Shown one piece after another: positions 6,957 through 13,925 of a stretch of DNA of 16,413 nucleotides (its first letter is position 1; each line of letters starts with the position of its first letter). The notes under the pieces were generated by a model. That model ran no database searches. It saw only the letters and a list, made by a program, of their open reading frames with translations, and had not been told where the DNA came from. Origin of the DNA: DATGFB01 sp032160545 (GTDB lineage: Bacteria > Actinomycetota > Actinomycetes > Mycobacteriales > Jatrophihabitantaceae). The stretch lies in contig JAVHVN010000126.1 in NCBI GenBank assembly GCA_032160545.1, positions 1 through 16,413 on the forward strand, given 5' to 3'. Both the position numbers and the translations under genes were made by a program.

Positions 6957-7685
6957 ATGACCGATCCCGGACCGCCTCAGTTCCCCGGACCTGAGCAGGG
7001 ACGCACGGACGGGTATCCGGAGTACCCGGCCGCACCGCCGCCTGCCGGCGGGTACCCGCAGCCCGGCTACGCGCAGCAACCGCCCCCGTACGGAGAGCCG
7101 CAGTACGGCCAGCCGGCTTACGGCCAGCCGCAGTACGGCCAGCCGCAGTACGGCCAGCCGCAGTACGGCCAGCCGCAGTACGGCCAGCCGCAGTACGGCC
7201 AGCCGCAGTACGGCCAGCCGGCTTACGGGCCGCCCGACGCCTTCGGCTATCCGGCGCCGTACCCGGCCGGCGGATATCTCGACGCGCCGAAGAAGAAGCG
7301 CCGCAAGTGGCCGTGGATCGTCGGCGTGGTCGCGGTCATCGCCGTCGTGCTGGTCGTCGTCGGTGTCATCGTCGGCCGCAAGGGTTCCGGTGACCCGCAC
7401 ACGGCTGCGGACCGATTCTGGAGTGCGCTCGTCCAGCACGACACGAAGGCGGCCGCGAAGTACGTCTGCTCGAACAAGAACCTGACCAACAGCGCGGGCT
7501 TCCTGCGCCTCGTCAGCGATCTGAGGGGCTACGACATCGGCAGCGAGGCAGGTACCGGCAACACGCGAACCTTCCCGGTGACCGCGCACCTGACCGAGAA
7601 CGGGCAGAGCGCCGACCTCGTGATCGTCACCACGGTCACGAAGAAGACCGGCGAGTGGTACGTCTGCGATCTGCAGAACCAGTAG
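6957..7685 (+). CDS. Pro/Gln/Tyr-rich single-pass membrane protein with DUF4878-like outer domain
   Basis: This 242-residue protein has three parts. Residues 1-105 are a disordered, cytoplasmic Pro/Gly/Gln/Tyr-rich tail holding nine pentapeptides of the form (Q/A)YG(Q/P)P. A basic patch, KKKRRKWPW, precedes one transmembrane helix of Val/Ile residues (about 119-139). An extracytoplasmic domain (about 143-242) begins DPHTAADRFWSALVQHDTKA and resembles the DUF4878/NTF2-like small domains of actinobacterial membrane proteins. Its two cysteines (KYVC, WYVC) could form a disulfide outside the membrane. Topology is N-in by the positive-inside rule. Function unknown; such Q/Y-rich tails often mediate clustering. 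It lies just before the hybrid kinase gene (24-nt gap), so cotranscription and a sensory partnership are possible. Confidence 0.82.
   Translation: MTDPGPPQFPGPEQGRTDGYPEYPAAPPPAGGYPQPGYAQQPPPYGEPQYGQPAYGQPQYGQPQYGQPQYGQPQYGQPQYGQPQYGQPAYGPPDAFGYPAPYPAGGYLDAPKKKRRKWPWIVGVVAVIAVVLVVVGVIVGRKGSGDPHTAADRFWSALVQHDTKAAAKYVCSNKNLTNSAGFLRLVSDLRGYDIGSEAGTGNTRTFPVTAHLTENGQSADLVIVTTVTKKTGEWYVCDLQNQ
7101..7235 (+). repeat. 15-bp in-frame tandem repeat (QYGQP units)
   Basis: There are nine contiguous 15-bp units. Seven are identical, CAGTACGGCCAGCCG (7101-7115 and 7131-7220); one variant begins GCTTAC (7116-7130); and a diverged last unit is at 7221-7235. Identity at DNA level, including third positions, indicates recent expansion by slippage or unequal recombination. 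All length changes would keep the frame, so the array could vary in copy number among strains. Confidence 0.95.
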
Positions 7686-7697
7686 CGGGGCGGGCGG

Positions 7698-7703
7698 TAC
7701 GGT
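7698..7703 (+). promoter_or_regulatory. -10-like box 6 nt before the hybrid kinase start
   Basis: TACGGT ends 6 nt before ATG 7710 and there is no Shine-Dalgarno, the pattern of a leaderless transcript. No good -35 is present, so cotranscription from the upstream gene is the alternative. Confidence 0.35.
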
Positions 7704-7709
7704 CGATCG

Positions 7710-9662
7710 ATGACCGCTCAGCCCCGCACGGTGGTGGTGGTCGACGACGCCCCCGAGGTGCGGCTGCTGCTGAAGATCCAGCTCGAGCAGTGGGGCAACT
7801 TCACCGTCGTCGGCGAGGGCGGTGACGGTGTCGAGGCCGTCGATCTTGCGCGCGTCCACCAGCCGGAGCTGATGGTGCTCGACGTGTCGATGCCACGCAT
7901 GGACGGCCTGGAGGCGCTCCCGCACATCGGTGAGGTGTCACCCGGCACCAAGGTGGTCATGTACACCGGCTTCGACGAGCGGGGGCTGGCCGCGCGGGCC
8001 CGCGCCCTCGGGGCAGCCGGCCTCATCGAGAAGTCGATGTCGATCGACGGCCTCGCCGAGCAGCTCGAGTCGGTGCTGCGCGCTGCGCCTCCCGTCAACG
8101 TCGACGCGGAGATCGCGCCGACGGAACCTGTCGAGGTGGACCCGTCCTCGCCCGAGCAGGTCCTCGGCGAACACCTCGAGAGGTTCCGCGAGGTGTTCGA
8201 GAAGGCCGCGATCGGCATGGCGACGATGACTCTCACCGGCCAGGTCGTGCGTGCGAACAAGGCACTGGCCGCGCTGCTCGGACGGGATGTCCGCGAGCTG
8301 GTCGGAATCGGTTACGGGTCGCTCGTGGCCGAGGCCGATCAGCCGGCGCTGGCCCGGGCGTTCCACGACGCGCAGCACGAGGGCGGTGTCGTCGTGCGCT
8401 TCGAGCACGGGGTGCAGGTGTACGGCCGATCACGCTGGTTGCTCGCCACGGTGGCACCCGTCCGGGACAGCCGGGGCCGCGCGCTCTACCTCTTCCTGCA
8501 GGCTCAGGACGTCACGGCTCAGCGCAGTGCCGAGGAGGCCCTGCGCCAGTCCGAGGAACGGTTTGCGCTGCTCGTCGAGGCGGTGCAGGACTACGCGATC
8601 TTCATGCTCGACCCGGGCGGCCACGTCGCCAGCTGGAACACCGGCGCGCAGCGGATCAAGGGTTACCAGGTCGACGAGATCATCGGCAGGCACTTCCGCA
8701 CGTTCTACCCCGAGGACAAGCAACGGGCCAGGCACCCGGAGCGAGAACTCGAACTGGCTATCGAGCACGGCCACTACGAGGAGGAGGGCTGGCGCGTACG
8801 CAAGGACGGCAGCCAGTTCTGGGCGAGCGTTGTCATCACCGCGGTATATGACCGCAACGGGCGGCACATCGGTTTCGCCAAGGTCACCCGCGACATCGAC
8901 GAGCGCCGCTCGATGATGCTCGATCGCGAACGCGCGGCAGCCGCCCTGTCGTCAGCGAACGCCGGCCTCGAGACGGCCAACCAGCGCCTCGAGCAAGAGG
9001 CTGCCGACCAGGCACAGTTCCTCGCCGTCACCGCGCACGAGATCCGTTCACCCATCGGTGTGCTGACCGGTGCAGCCAAGCTGCTCACCGGCCACTGGCC
9101 CGAACTCGACGAGGTCGAACGCTCCGAGCTGGTGCAGTCGATGTCGACCGCATCCGAACGGCTGCAGCGGCTGCTGTCCGACCTGCTCATGGCCTCGCGG
9201 CTCGAGGCGAAGGCCATGCAGTTGCAGCTGAGCCCGACCAACCTCTCCGAGCTGCTGCCCCGCACGATAGCCGCGGCCCGCGCCGCGCAGCCCGACGGCG
9301 AGATCCGGCTGATCGGTTCGCGGGGGCTGACCGTGCTCGCCGACGCCGACCGGCTCGCCCAGGCGCTCGACAACCTGATCGCCAACGCGTTGCGGCACGG
9401 ACGGGCGCCGGTCGAGGTCGCGGCACAACAGTGCGGAGCGACGATCGAGATCACGGTGCGCGACTCCGGGCCCGGCGTGGCTGCCGACATCCAGCCGCGG
9501 CTGTTCCAGCGATTCGCCACCGGCACGAAGCGCGGTGGCACAGGGCTGGGCCTGTTCATCGTGCGCGAACTGGCTCGCGCGCACGGCGGCGACGCCTGGT
9601 ACCGACCGATCGACGGCGGTTCGGAGTTCGTCCTGTCGCTGCCGACACCGTCGACGCCATGA
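7710..9662 (+). CDS. Hybrid REC-PAS-PAS-histidine kinase
   Basis: This is a 650-residue soluble kinase with no transmembrane segment. The N-terminal receiver (6-125) has the acidic pair D12/D13, phosphoacceptor D58 (LDVSMPRMDG), T86 and K108. Two PAS domains follow (about 155-275 and 283-400); the second has the classic ...FMLDPGGHVASWNTGAQRIKG start and a KVTRDIDERR end. A coiled coil (400-432) leads to HisKA with H443 in TAHEIRSPIG, then HATPase_c with the N box (DNLIANALRHG, 554-564), DSGPG (585-589) and GTGLGL (610-615). Receiver-first architecture means an upstream kinase can gate this kinase's activity, with PAS domains sensing a cytoplasmic ligand, light or redox signal. The next gene encodes another receiver, 38 bp downstream, its probable phosphotransfer partner (inference). 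Confidence 0.93.
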   Translation: MTAQPRTVVVVDDAPEVRLLLKIQLEQWGNFTVVGEGGDGVEAVDLARVHQPELMVLDVSMPRMDGLEALPHIGEVSPGTKVVMYTGFDERGLAARARALGAAGLIEKSMSIDGLAEQLESVLRAAPPVNVDAEIAPTEPVEVDPSSPEQVLGEHLERFREVFEKAAIGMATMTLTGQVVRANKALAALLGRDVRELVGIGYGSLVAEADQPALARAFHDAQHEGGVVVRFEHGVQVYGRSRWLLATVAPVRDSRGRALYLFLQAQDVTAQRSAEEALRQSEERFALLVEAVQDYAIFMLDPGGHVASWNTGAQRIKGYQVDEIIGRHFRTFYPEDKQRARHPERELELAIEHGHYEEEGWRVRKDGSQFWASVVITAVYDRNGRHIGFAKVTRDIDERRSMMLDRERAAAALSSANAGLETANQRLEQEAADQAQFLAVTAHEIRSPIGVLTGAAKLLTGHWPELDEVERSELVQSMSTASERLQRLLSDLLMASRLEAKAMQLQLSPTNLSELLPRTIAAARAAQPDGEIRLIGSRGLTVLADADRLAQALDNLIANALRHGRAPVEVAAQQCGATIEITVRDSGPGVAADIQPRLFQRFATGTKRGGTGLGLFIVRELARAHGGDAWYRPIDGGSEFVLSLPTPSTP

Positions 9663-9700
9663 CCCCGGGTTCAGGACACCTCGCGAGGACGGAGTCACTA

Positions 9701-10504
9701 GTGTCCTACGACGTGGCTATCCGCGTCCTGCTCGTCGACGACGTGCTCGAGACGCGGCGGCTGATTCGCACCGCGCTGCGGTTCCGTGGCTCGTTCGTCG
9801 TGGCCGGGGAGGCAGCGGACGGCCGCGAGGCGGTCGCGCTCGCGGAGCAGACGAAGCCGGACGTCGTCGTCCTGGACGTCGGACTGCCCGACCTCGCAGG
9901 CCGGGACGTCCTGACCCGGATCCGGCACGTGTCGCCGACGTCCAAGGTGCTGATCTTCTCGGGCGTCGAACCCGACCCGGAGTCCGCGTTGGCCGACCGC
10001 GTCGAGGCGTTCGTGCTCAAGGACGCCGACCTCGACTATCTCATCGACCTGCTCGAGGACCTGGGCAGGCAGCGCGCGGTCCAGGCCATGCAGTCGCTCG
10101 CGGCCTCTCTCGAGAGCCCGGCGCTGGCACGCTCGTTCGTCCGCGCCACGCTCGCGGACTGGGACGTGGACGGGGTGACCGACGACGTGCTGCTCGTTGT
10201 CACCGAGCTGGTGGCCAACGCCGTCACGCACGCGGACACGGGCTGCGAGCTGCGCCTGTCGGTGAGCCCGGCGGCGCTGCGTGTCGAGGTCATCGACTAC
10301 GGCGGCGGGACGCCCGACCCGATGCCGCCGAGTGTGACGCGCAACCATGGCCGAGGGCTGCATCTCGTCGACGCCCTCACCCTCGCGTGGGGCGTCGAGC
10401 CCATAGCGTCCGGCGGCAAGCTGGTCTGGGCCGAGCTGCCTTGGGGCATCACGCCCGGACCGGCTCAGTCGGTCGGCGGCACCGGTACACGCCAGACGAC
10501 CTGA
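9701..10504 (+). CDS. Receiver domain fused to an RsbW-like HATPase (REC-HATPase_c)
   Basis: This is a 267-residue fusion. The receiver (5-122) has D13/D14, phosphoacceptor D59 (VLDVGLPDL), S87 in place of Thr, and K107. The C-terminal part (130-248) is a GHKL ATPase of the anti-sigma/serine-kinase type: TELVANAVTHA (168-178) gives the N box, DYGGG (199-203) and GRGLHLV (217-223) the ATP lid, with no HisKA dimerisation helix. RsbW-type kinases bind or phosphorylate anti-sigma antagonists, so phosphorylation of the receiver could switch a partner-switching output. The GTG start is supported by AGGACGGAG (9686-9694) with 6-nt spacing. No STAS or sigma gene is adjacent, so the target is unknown. 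The 3' end overlaps the convergent kinase gene by 40 bp. Confidence 0.9.
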   Translation: MSYDVAIRVLLVDDVLETRRLIRTALRFRGSFVVAGEAADGREAVALAEQTKPDVVVLDVGLPDLAGRDVLTRIRHVSPTSKVLIFSGVEPDPESALADRVEAFVLKDADLDYLIDLLEDLGRQRAVQAMQSLAASLESPALARSFVRATLADWDVDGVTDDVLLVVTELVANAVTHADTGCELRLSVSPAALRVEVIDYGGGTPDPMPPSVTRNHGRGLHLVDALTLAWGVEPIASGGKLVWAELPWGITPGPAQSVGGTGTRQTT

Positions 10505-12081
10505 GTTCCGCCGTTCGGGCCCGGCGAGATCGTCGCACTGCCACCGAGTCGTTGGGCACGGGCGCGGATGTTGCGCGTGCCGTCGCCGACGACAGCTGCG
10601 GGCGCAATGCCCACTCCGTTGTCCGCGACCACCAGGTGCAAGGTGTCGTCCAGCAGCGCGACGAGGATCGTCACTGAGGTCGCGTTTGCGTGGCGGGCGA
10701 CGTTGCTGAGGACCTCGCGGACGACCGCGAGCAGTTCGGCGCCGACCTCGTCGGAGAGGTCGGTGTCCAGCGGCCCGCGAAGATCCAGATCTGGGGCGAA
10801 CCCGAGTGAGCGTCCGCTCTCGCGGGCGAGTTCAATGACCGATGCACGCAGGCCGTCGGCGTCGTCCGAGTCGGCTCCGATGGCGAAGATGACATTGCGA
10901 AGCTCGCGGATGATGCGGTCGGTCTCGTCGATGAGCGGCTCGATCGAGTCAGCTACCGCCGGATTTCTGGTCGCCTCGGCGTTGAGTGCCAAGCCGAGCG
11001 CGAACACGCGCTGGATGGTGAGATCGTGCAGGTCGGCAGCGAGCCGGTCGCGCTCGTGCCGCACGCTGAGCGACTGCTGCGCCAGGACGACGTCAACGTT
11101 GGTCCGCACGATGTTGTCGCGCATCCGGTCGACCGCCGAGGCGACGATCTCGACCTCTCTCGGCCCGGCGGCTGTGATGGGACGGAGGTAGTCGCCGGCC
11201 GCGACGGTCTGGATCTCGCCGAGCAGCCGGTTCAGCGGTCGCGTGAAGAACCGGGTGAGCAGGGCGAGCGCCAGCAATGCCACGACGATGGTGGTGATGA
11301 GCGCGGTGTTGGTCGCGATGTTCCCGTCGCGCTGCGCGCTGGACACCCGCCCGAGCTGCGTGCTGACGAGGCGGTTCGTGTGCTCGGCCAGCGCGCTGAT
11401 CCGGGCGCGCAACTGATCGAACAGTGTCTTGCCCTGTGTCGCGATCTTGATGACCTCCGCGACCGGGATCGTCCCCCTGGTCCGCGCGGCGATCTCAGGC
11501 AGGGCCGATTGCTGTTGCCAGGTGGTGCCTGCCGCGATGGCTGCTGCCAGCAGCGACCGGGCCTCGCGGTCGTCGGCGAACATCTGGTCGAGGCGGCTTC
11601 GAAGGGAGGTGATGGCAATGCGACCCGCCAGATACGGCTGCAGAAACGACTTGTCGCCTGTCAGCAGATAGCCTCGCTGACCGGTTTCCTGGTTGATATA
11701 GGCGGTGAGCAGATCGGTCTCCGCCCTCTGCTGGGGCTGCAGGCGGTCCTTGATCGCGTTCTGGGCGGACGAGACGCGGTCGCTCTCGATCTTCGCCACC
11801 ACCGCGGTGGACACGGTGGACGCGACGAGGACGGCGATCGTCAGCGTGACCCAGAACCGGAGACTGCGCCGGCGGGTGACAGGGCGGTCGTCGAGGTCGA
11901 GCACATGTTCGGGGCGCGGCATGCCGAGCGTGGGCGCCTTGCTGGGAGCGTCCGTCGGTTGGAGTTGTGGGGTCAACGGCTCGGCCTGTTGCTCGTCGTT
12001 CGCATCGATCTTCAGGTCGAACGCTTCGGATAGTTGCCGCTTCGCGGCGTCGGGGGCATCGGCGAAGCGTAAGGCGAGCAT
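10465..12081 (-). CDS. CHASE3-HAMP sensor histidine kinase, HisKA_3 (NarL-type) class
   Basis: As drawn it has 538 residues. A transmembrane helix is at about 74-97. A CHASE3 extracytoplasmic domain (about 100-255) contains the hallmark ETGQRGYLLTGD (132-143). The second helix is at 258-280 and HAMP at about 279-332. HisKA_3 has H352 in DRLAADLHD. HATPase_c shows EVLSNVARHA (456-465) and DNGVGI (487-492); the G2 box is GTRNI, lacking the usual GLxxM leucine. This class normally phosphorylates LuxR-type regulators, but none is nearby, so it is an orphan or acts on the two local receivers. ATG 12081 is the first start in the frame, but residues 1-53 look foreign (recombinase-tail-like). Met54 at 11922, about 20 residues before the first helix, is the more natural start. 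No clear RBS favours either. Confidence 0.87.
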   Translation of the reverse strand: MLALRFADAPDAAKRQLSEAFDLKIDANDEQQAEPLTPQLQPTDAPSKAPTLGMPRPEHVLDLDDRPVTRRRSLRFWVTLTIAVLVASTVSTAVVAKIESDRVSSAQNAIKDRLQPQQRAETDLLTAYINQETGQRGYLLTGDKSFLQPYLAGRIAITSLRSRLDQMFADDREARSLLAAAIAAGTTWQQQSALPEIAARTRGTIPVAEVIKIATQGKTLFDQLRARISALAEHTNRLVSTQLGRVSSAQRDGNIATNTALITTIVVALLALALLTRFFTRPLNRLLGEIQTVAAGDYLRPITAAGPREVEIVASAVDRMRDNIVRTNVDVVLAQQSLSVRHERDRLAADLHDLTIQRVFALGLALNAEATRNPAVADSIEPLIDETDRIIRELRNVIFAIGADSDDADGLRASVIELARESGRSLGFAPDLDLRGPLDTDLSDEVGAELLAVVREVLSNVARHANATSVTILVALLDDTLHLVVADNGVGIAPAAVVGDGTRNIRARAQRLGGSATISPGPNGGTQVVWRVPVPPTD

Positions 12082-12250
12082 CGGTACCGCGTCGAGGCGA
12101 TCGGGCGCTTGCCTGATCCGTGATTTGCCGTCCGTTCGGGCGATGCGCTTGTGCAGCTGATCATGGCCCCCGTACTTTACGGCGGCTTCACCGCCTGCCT
12201 GATTCTTGTCCGCCTTTTTCGCCTTGAGGTGCCCTGCCGATGTCGCGATT
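11925..12250 (-). other. Possible remnant of a serine-recombinase C-terminal tail (in-frame upstream of the kinase)
   Basis: The kinase frame stays open upstream of 12081 to a TGA near 12250, without any ATG, GTG or TTG. Its residues just around 12081 read LALRFADAPDAAKRQLSEAF followed by DLKIDANDEQQAEPL. That pattern (Leu-rich stretch, AP-x-x-x-(K/R)RQL-x-x-AF, an acidic I-D-x-D turn, then EPL) resembles the conserved tail of large serine recombinases, where an APD...RR..NQA(L/F)F..I.ID(D).....EP(F/L) block precedes the end. The stretch upstream is Lys/Gln-rich and unclassified. It partly overlaps the Rhs remnant's 5' end and promoter on the other strand. Recognition is by eye only and could be chance. 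Confidence 0.3.
12149..12229 (+). promoter_or_regulatory. Weak promoter and RBS for the Rhs remnant
   Basis: TTGTGC (12149-12154) and TACTTT (12173-12178) are separated by 18 bp. A GGCGG/CCGCC hairpin (12181-12195) lies near the predicted start, and GAGG (12226-12229) is 10 nt before ATG 12240. This is the 158-bp divergent gap to the sensor kinase. Each element is weak on its own. Confidence 0.3.
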
Positions 12251-12951
12251 TGTCACTACCCCTGCGCTCTTTTCCGGCCGGTGTTCTCGGTCCTGGATCG
12301 CAGTCGTGCTGGTCTGCGCGGTGGCCGTGTCGGTGGTGCAGATCGTGGCTGCGGCGACGGCGCGGTGCGGCAGCGCAGGCAGCGCCCGCCCCGCTGGCCG
12401 ATGTGTCGTCTGCCCCGGATCGGGTCTCGGCGATGCTGGCGGCGCATCGTCTGGGCCATCGTGTTGCTATCGGCGACGCGACGACTGAGACGTCGATGAC
12501 CTACGCGAACCCGGACAGGCACAACACCTGCTGGCAACACGTGAGGCACTCTGCCGCTCAGGCGGCTCGAAGTGTGTACCGACATGTAGACGTGAGTGCA
12601 GGAATGTGCTGCGTCGTATGCTTCGGGGTCGGTTGGCAACACGGGAATACCTACGTGTACGGAGGAGCGGCAGGCTTCGCGTAGCCCGGGGTCAATATCG
12701 GCTGGGCCCGCGACACAGAAATCACTCATCCAGCTGGACGCAAGAAGGAGCTTTGGGTTGGGGTGGTTGCGGCGGCAATGAATGGGGTTTTTCCTGGCGT
12801 CCCGGTGGCTTCTGGAGTGGACGGAACTGGAACCATCGCATCTATCACAGAAGTCGATTCTACTGAGTTGAATGAGACTTATTGGCGTGTGAATCGTGCG
12901 ATAAATGCCGATCCCTGCGACGGAAACTGCTATGAGCGAAAATCCAGATGA
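12240..12951 (+). pseudogene. Rhs/YD-repeat toxin remnant: signal peptide, N-terminal Rhs piece, then foreign tip
   Basis: The reading begins at ATG 12240 with a signal peptide (SRSWIAVVLVCAVAVSVV followed by Ala-rich cleavage region). Between about 12357 and 12369 the sense shifts by one base (an insertion, or loss of two) into the frame reading PAPLADVSSAPDRVSAMLAA, then RLGHRVAIGDATTETSMTYA and NPD. That is the N-terminal block of secreted actinobacterial Rhs proteins (x-D-x-V-S-A-...-G-H-R-V-...-T-E-T-S-...-ANPDG). Similarity stops near 12510, so the shell of well over a thousand residues is missing. The same frame continues through a tip rich in Gly/Val/Tyr with a TAG at 12682-12684, between GGAAGFA and PGVNIGWA, and ends TGA at 12949-12951. 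Base composition falls after about 12700. The tip matches no family I recognise. Clearly inactive as one protein. Confidence 0.6.
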
Positions 12952-13273
12952 GAAAGAGTCTGAGCCGCGGCTCAGCCGGCAAGAATTGTTTGCCGACTTT
13001 GTTAGATTGGGCGTCCCTGACTACCCCCGCTGGGTGCGGTACGTTTCACTCGGCGTTACATCTCTCACCGTCGGAGTTTCTATGCTCGTAATTGGGTCCA
13101 TTCGCCTTTACGAAGGCACTATAGTGGGTGGTGCCGTTATGTCGGTGTTTGCGCTGATAAGCCTGCCCATCGGTCTCCGTTTGCGTGCTGTCGAACGATC
13201 GGATCACCTCCTTACGCCCCATCTGCCGGGCAAGTCCTCTCGGAGCGTGTCGCACCCGAAGCGACGTTCTTGA
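12932..13273 (+). CDS. Small two-helix membrane protein, candidate orphan immunity gene
   Basis: This 113-residue protein starts MSENPDEKESEP; an ATG exists nine codons upstream (12905), but 12932 gives the start with a nearby GGAA and a normal acidic head. Two hydrophobic segments lie at about residues 37-58 (VSLGVTSLTVGVSMLVIGSI) and 65-83, with a short loop and a basic C-terminus, predicting a helical hairpin with both ends in the cytoplasm. No family recognised. It begins inside the last 20 bp of the preceding Rhs tip (stop 12951), the arrangement expected of a toxin tip and its immunity gene. Membrane location would suit protection against a membrane-acting or periplasm-entering toxin (inference). 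Codon use is less GC-biased than in the flanking core genes. Confidence 0.6.
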   Translation: MSENPDEKESEPRLSRQELFADFVRLGVPDYPRWVRYVSLGVTSLTVGVSMLVIGSIRLYEGTIVGGAVMSVFALISLPIGLRLRAVERSDHLLTPHLPGKSSRSVSHPKRRS

Positions 13274-13392
13274 TGACCAACTATGCGTGTTCTGCGGCGG
13301 TGGCTGGGGGGCCGGCAATACACAAGGGAGCCATCACATCTCCAACGTCGATTGAACCGTTGGTCATTCATCTAATGGGCAGCCACCTTTAG
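13274..13392 (+). other. Gap between two membrane genes; 39-codon open frame only
   Basis: An ATG at 13273 overlaps the preceding stop (TGATG) and opens a 39-codon frame that ends with TAG immediately before ATG 13393. Its product (MTNYACSAAVAGGPAIHKGA...) matches nothing I know. Another frame reads through CVFCGGGWGAGNTQGSHHIS, a Cys/His/Gly-rich piece that could be the end of a lost toxin tip. Neither is well enough supported to call a gene. Confidence 0.25.
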
Positions 13393-13692
13393 ATGACGCG
13401 TGCCACAAACATCCGACGACTGCTCAAATCGCTACTCCTCGGTACGGACGATTCGCCTATCGGATGGCGCAGACAATACATTTCGGACTCTGTTTGGTAC
13501 TCTGCCGCATTGTTAGTGGCCGGCGCAGGTCTTCTCGTGTTCTTCCCTGGCTGGACCCGCCTGCTCGCGCTTCCGCCTGTGATCATTGCGAGCGTGGTGT
13601 TGCGCGCGGCATTCGTACGGTCGCGATCGGCTCGGTTGCAGAGGATGTCGCGGCATGCACGGTCCAAGCGTCGAGGACGGTCCAGGGGGTGA
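13393..13692 (+). CDS. Small two-helix membrane protein, possibly with a recombined C-terminus
   Basis: This 99-residue protein has a basic head (MTRATNIRRLLKSLLLGTDD), two hydrophobic segments at about 34-51 (VWYSAALLVAGAGLLVFF) and 57-75 (LALPPVIIASVVLRAAFV), and an Arg-rich tail. The tail (from about residue 77) lies over DNA that reads as the beginning of the next Rhs fragment in another frame, so the original 3' end may have been replaced at a recombination junction. No clear RBS. No family recognised. Same architecture as the genes at 12932 and 14747 but no obvious sequence similarity to them. Candidate orphan immunity protein. Confidence 0.5.
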   Translation: MTRATNIRRLLKSLLLGTDDSPIGWRRQYISDSVWYSAALLVAGAGLLVFFPGWTRLLALPPVIIASVVLRAAFVRSRSARLQRMSRHARSKRRGRSRG

Positions 13693-13925
13693 CCACCGGG
13701 CAGCTGGACACCTCCAGCGGTGGTGGGGATTGGTTGTCGGACACCAACGCAGTGTCGATCCACGACCAGGTGTTGCGCCATTCCGGTGCGGCGGCGGCGC
13801 AGAACCACACTTACGACCCGGCCGGGCGCCTGGTTCAGGCCACCGATGTCCCTGCGGCGGGAGTGTGCACCACGGGTAGCTACCGTTTCGACGCCGATTC
13901 CAACAGACGAATTTGGTATAGATGA
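13671..13925 (+). pseudogene. Rhs/YD-repeat fragment with a five-residue tip
   Basis: This is a piece of an Rhs core without a start. In one frame it reads SRTVQGVTTGQLDTSSGGGD, then HSGAAAAQ, the YD repeat NHTYDPAGRLVQATD, a CTT, and FDADSNR, followed only by RIWYR and TGA (13923-13925). YD-repeat proteins of secreted actinobacterial Rhs toxins carry T/S-YD-x-AGRL repeats and FDxxxNR blocks. The abrupt end means that toxin tip, if any, has been lost. The stop overlaps the next gene's ATG as ATGA. GC content rises again within the fragment, matching a different origin from its neighbours. Confidence 0.65.
13782..13803 (+). repeat. 22-bp direct repeat, copy 1 (Rhs SGAAAAQ segment)
   Basis: Identical at all 22 positions to 14457-14478, in the same orientation and 675 bp apart. 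In both copies the frame encodes SGAAAAQ. The flanks differ completely on the right and mostly on the left, as expected of a recombination or displacement junction in duplicated Rhs tips. Low sequence complexity (GCG run) lowers its weight. Confidence 0.8.

Noticed and set aside
7101..7235. CRISPR-like array
   Set aside because: Repeats are contiguous, without spacers, and encode an in-frame pentapeptide.
6950..7925. Long minus-strand open frame with a repeated RLAVL pattern
   Set aside because: It is the complement of the 15-bp CAGTACGGCCAGCCG array and of the start of the hybrid kinase; the plus-strand frames have domains and an RBS.
12240..12488. 82-residue secreted peptide read straight from ATG 12240
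   Set aside because: Its second half is the Rhs N-terminal block in the wrong frame, so a frameshifted remnant explains it better.
12606..12866. Trp/Arg-rich 86-codon frame in the first tip
   Set aside because: Out of frame with the tip that stays coherent across the TAG and runs to the overlap with the next gene.
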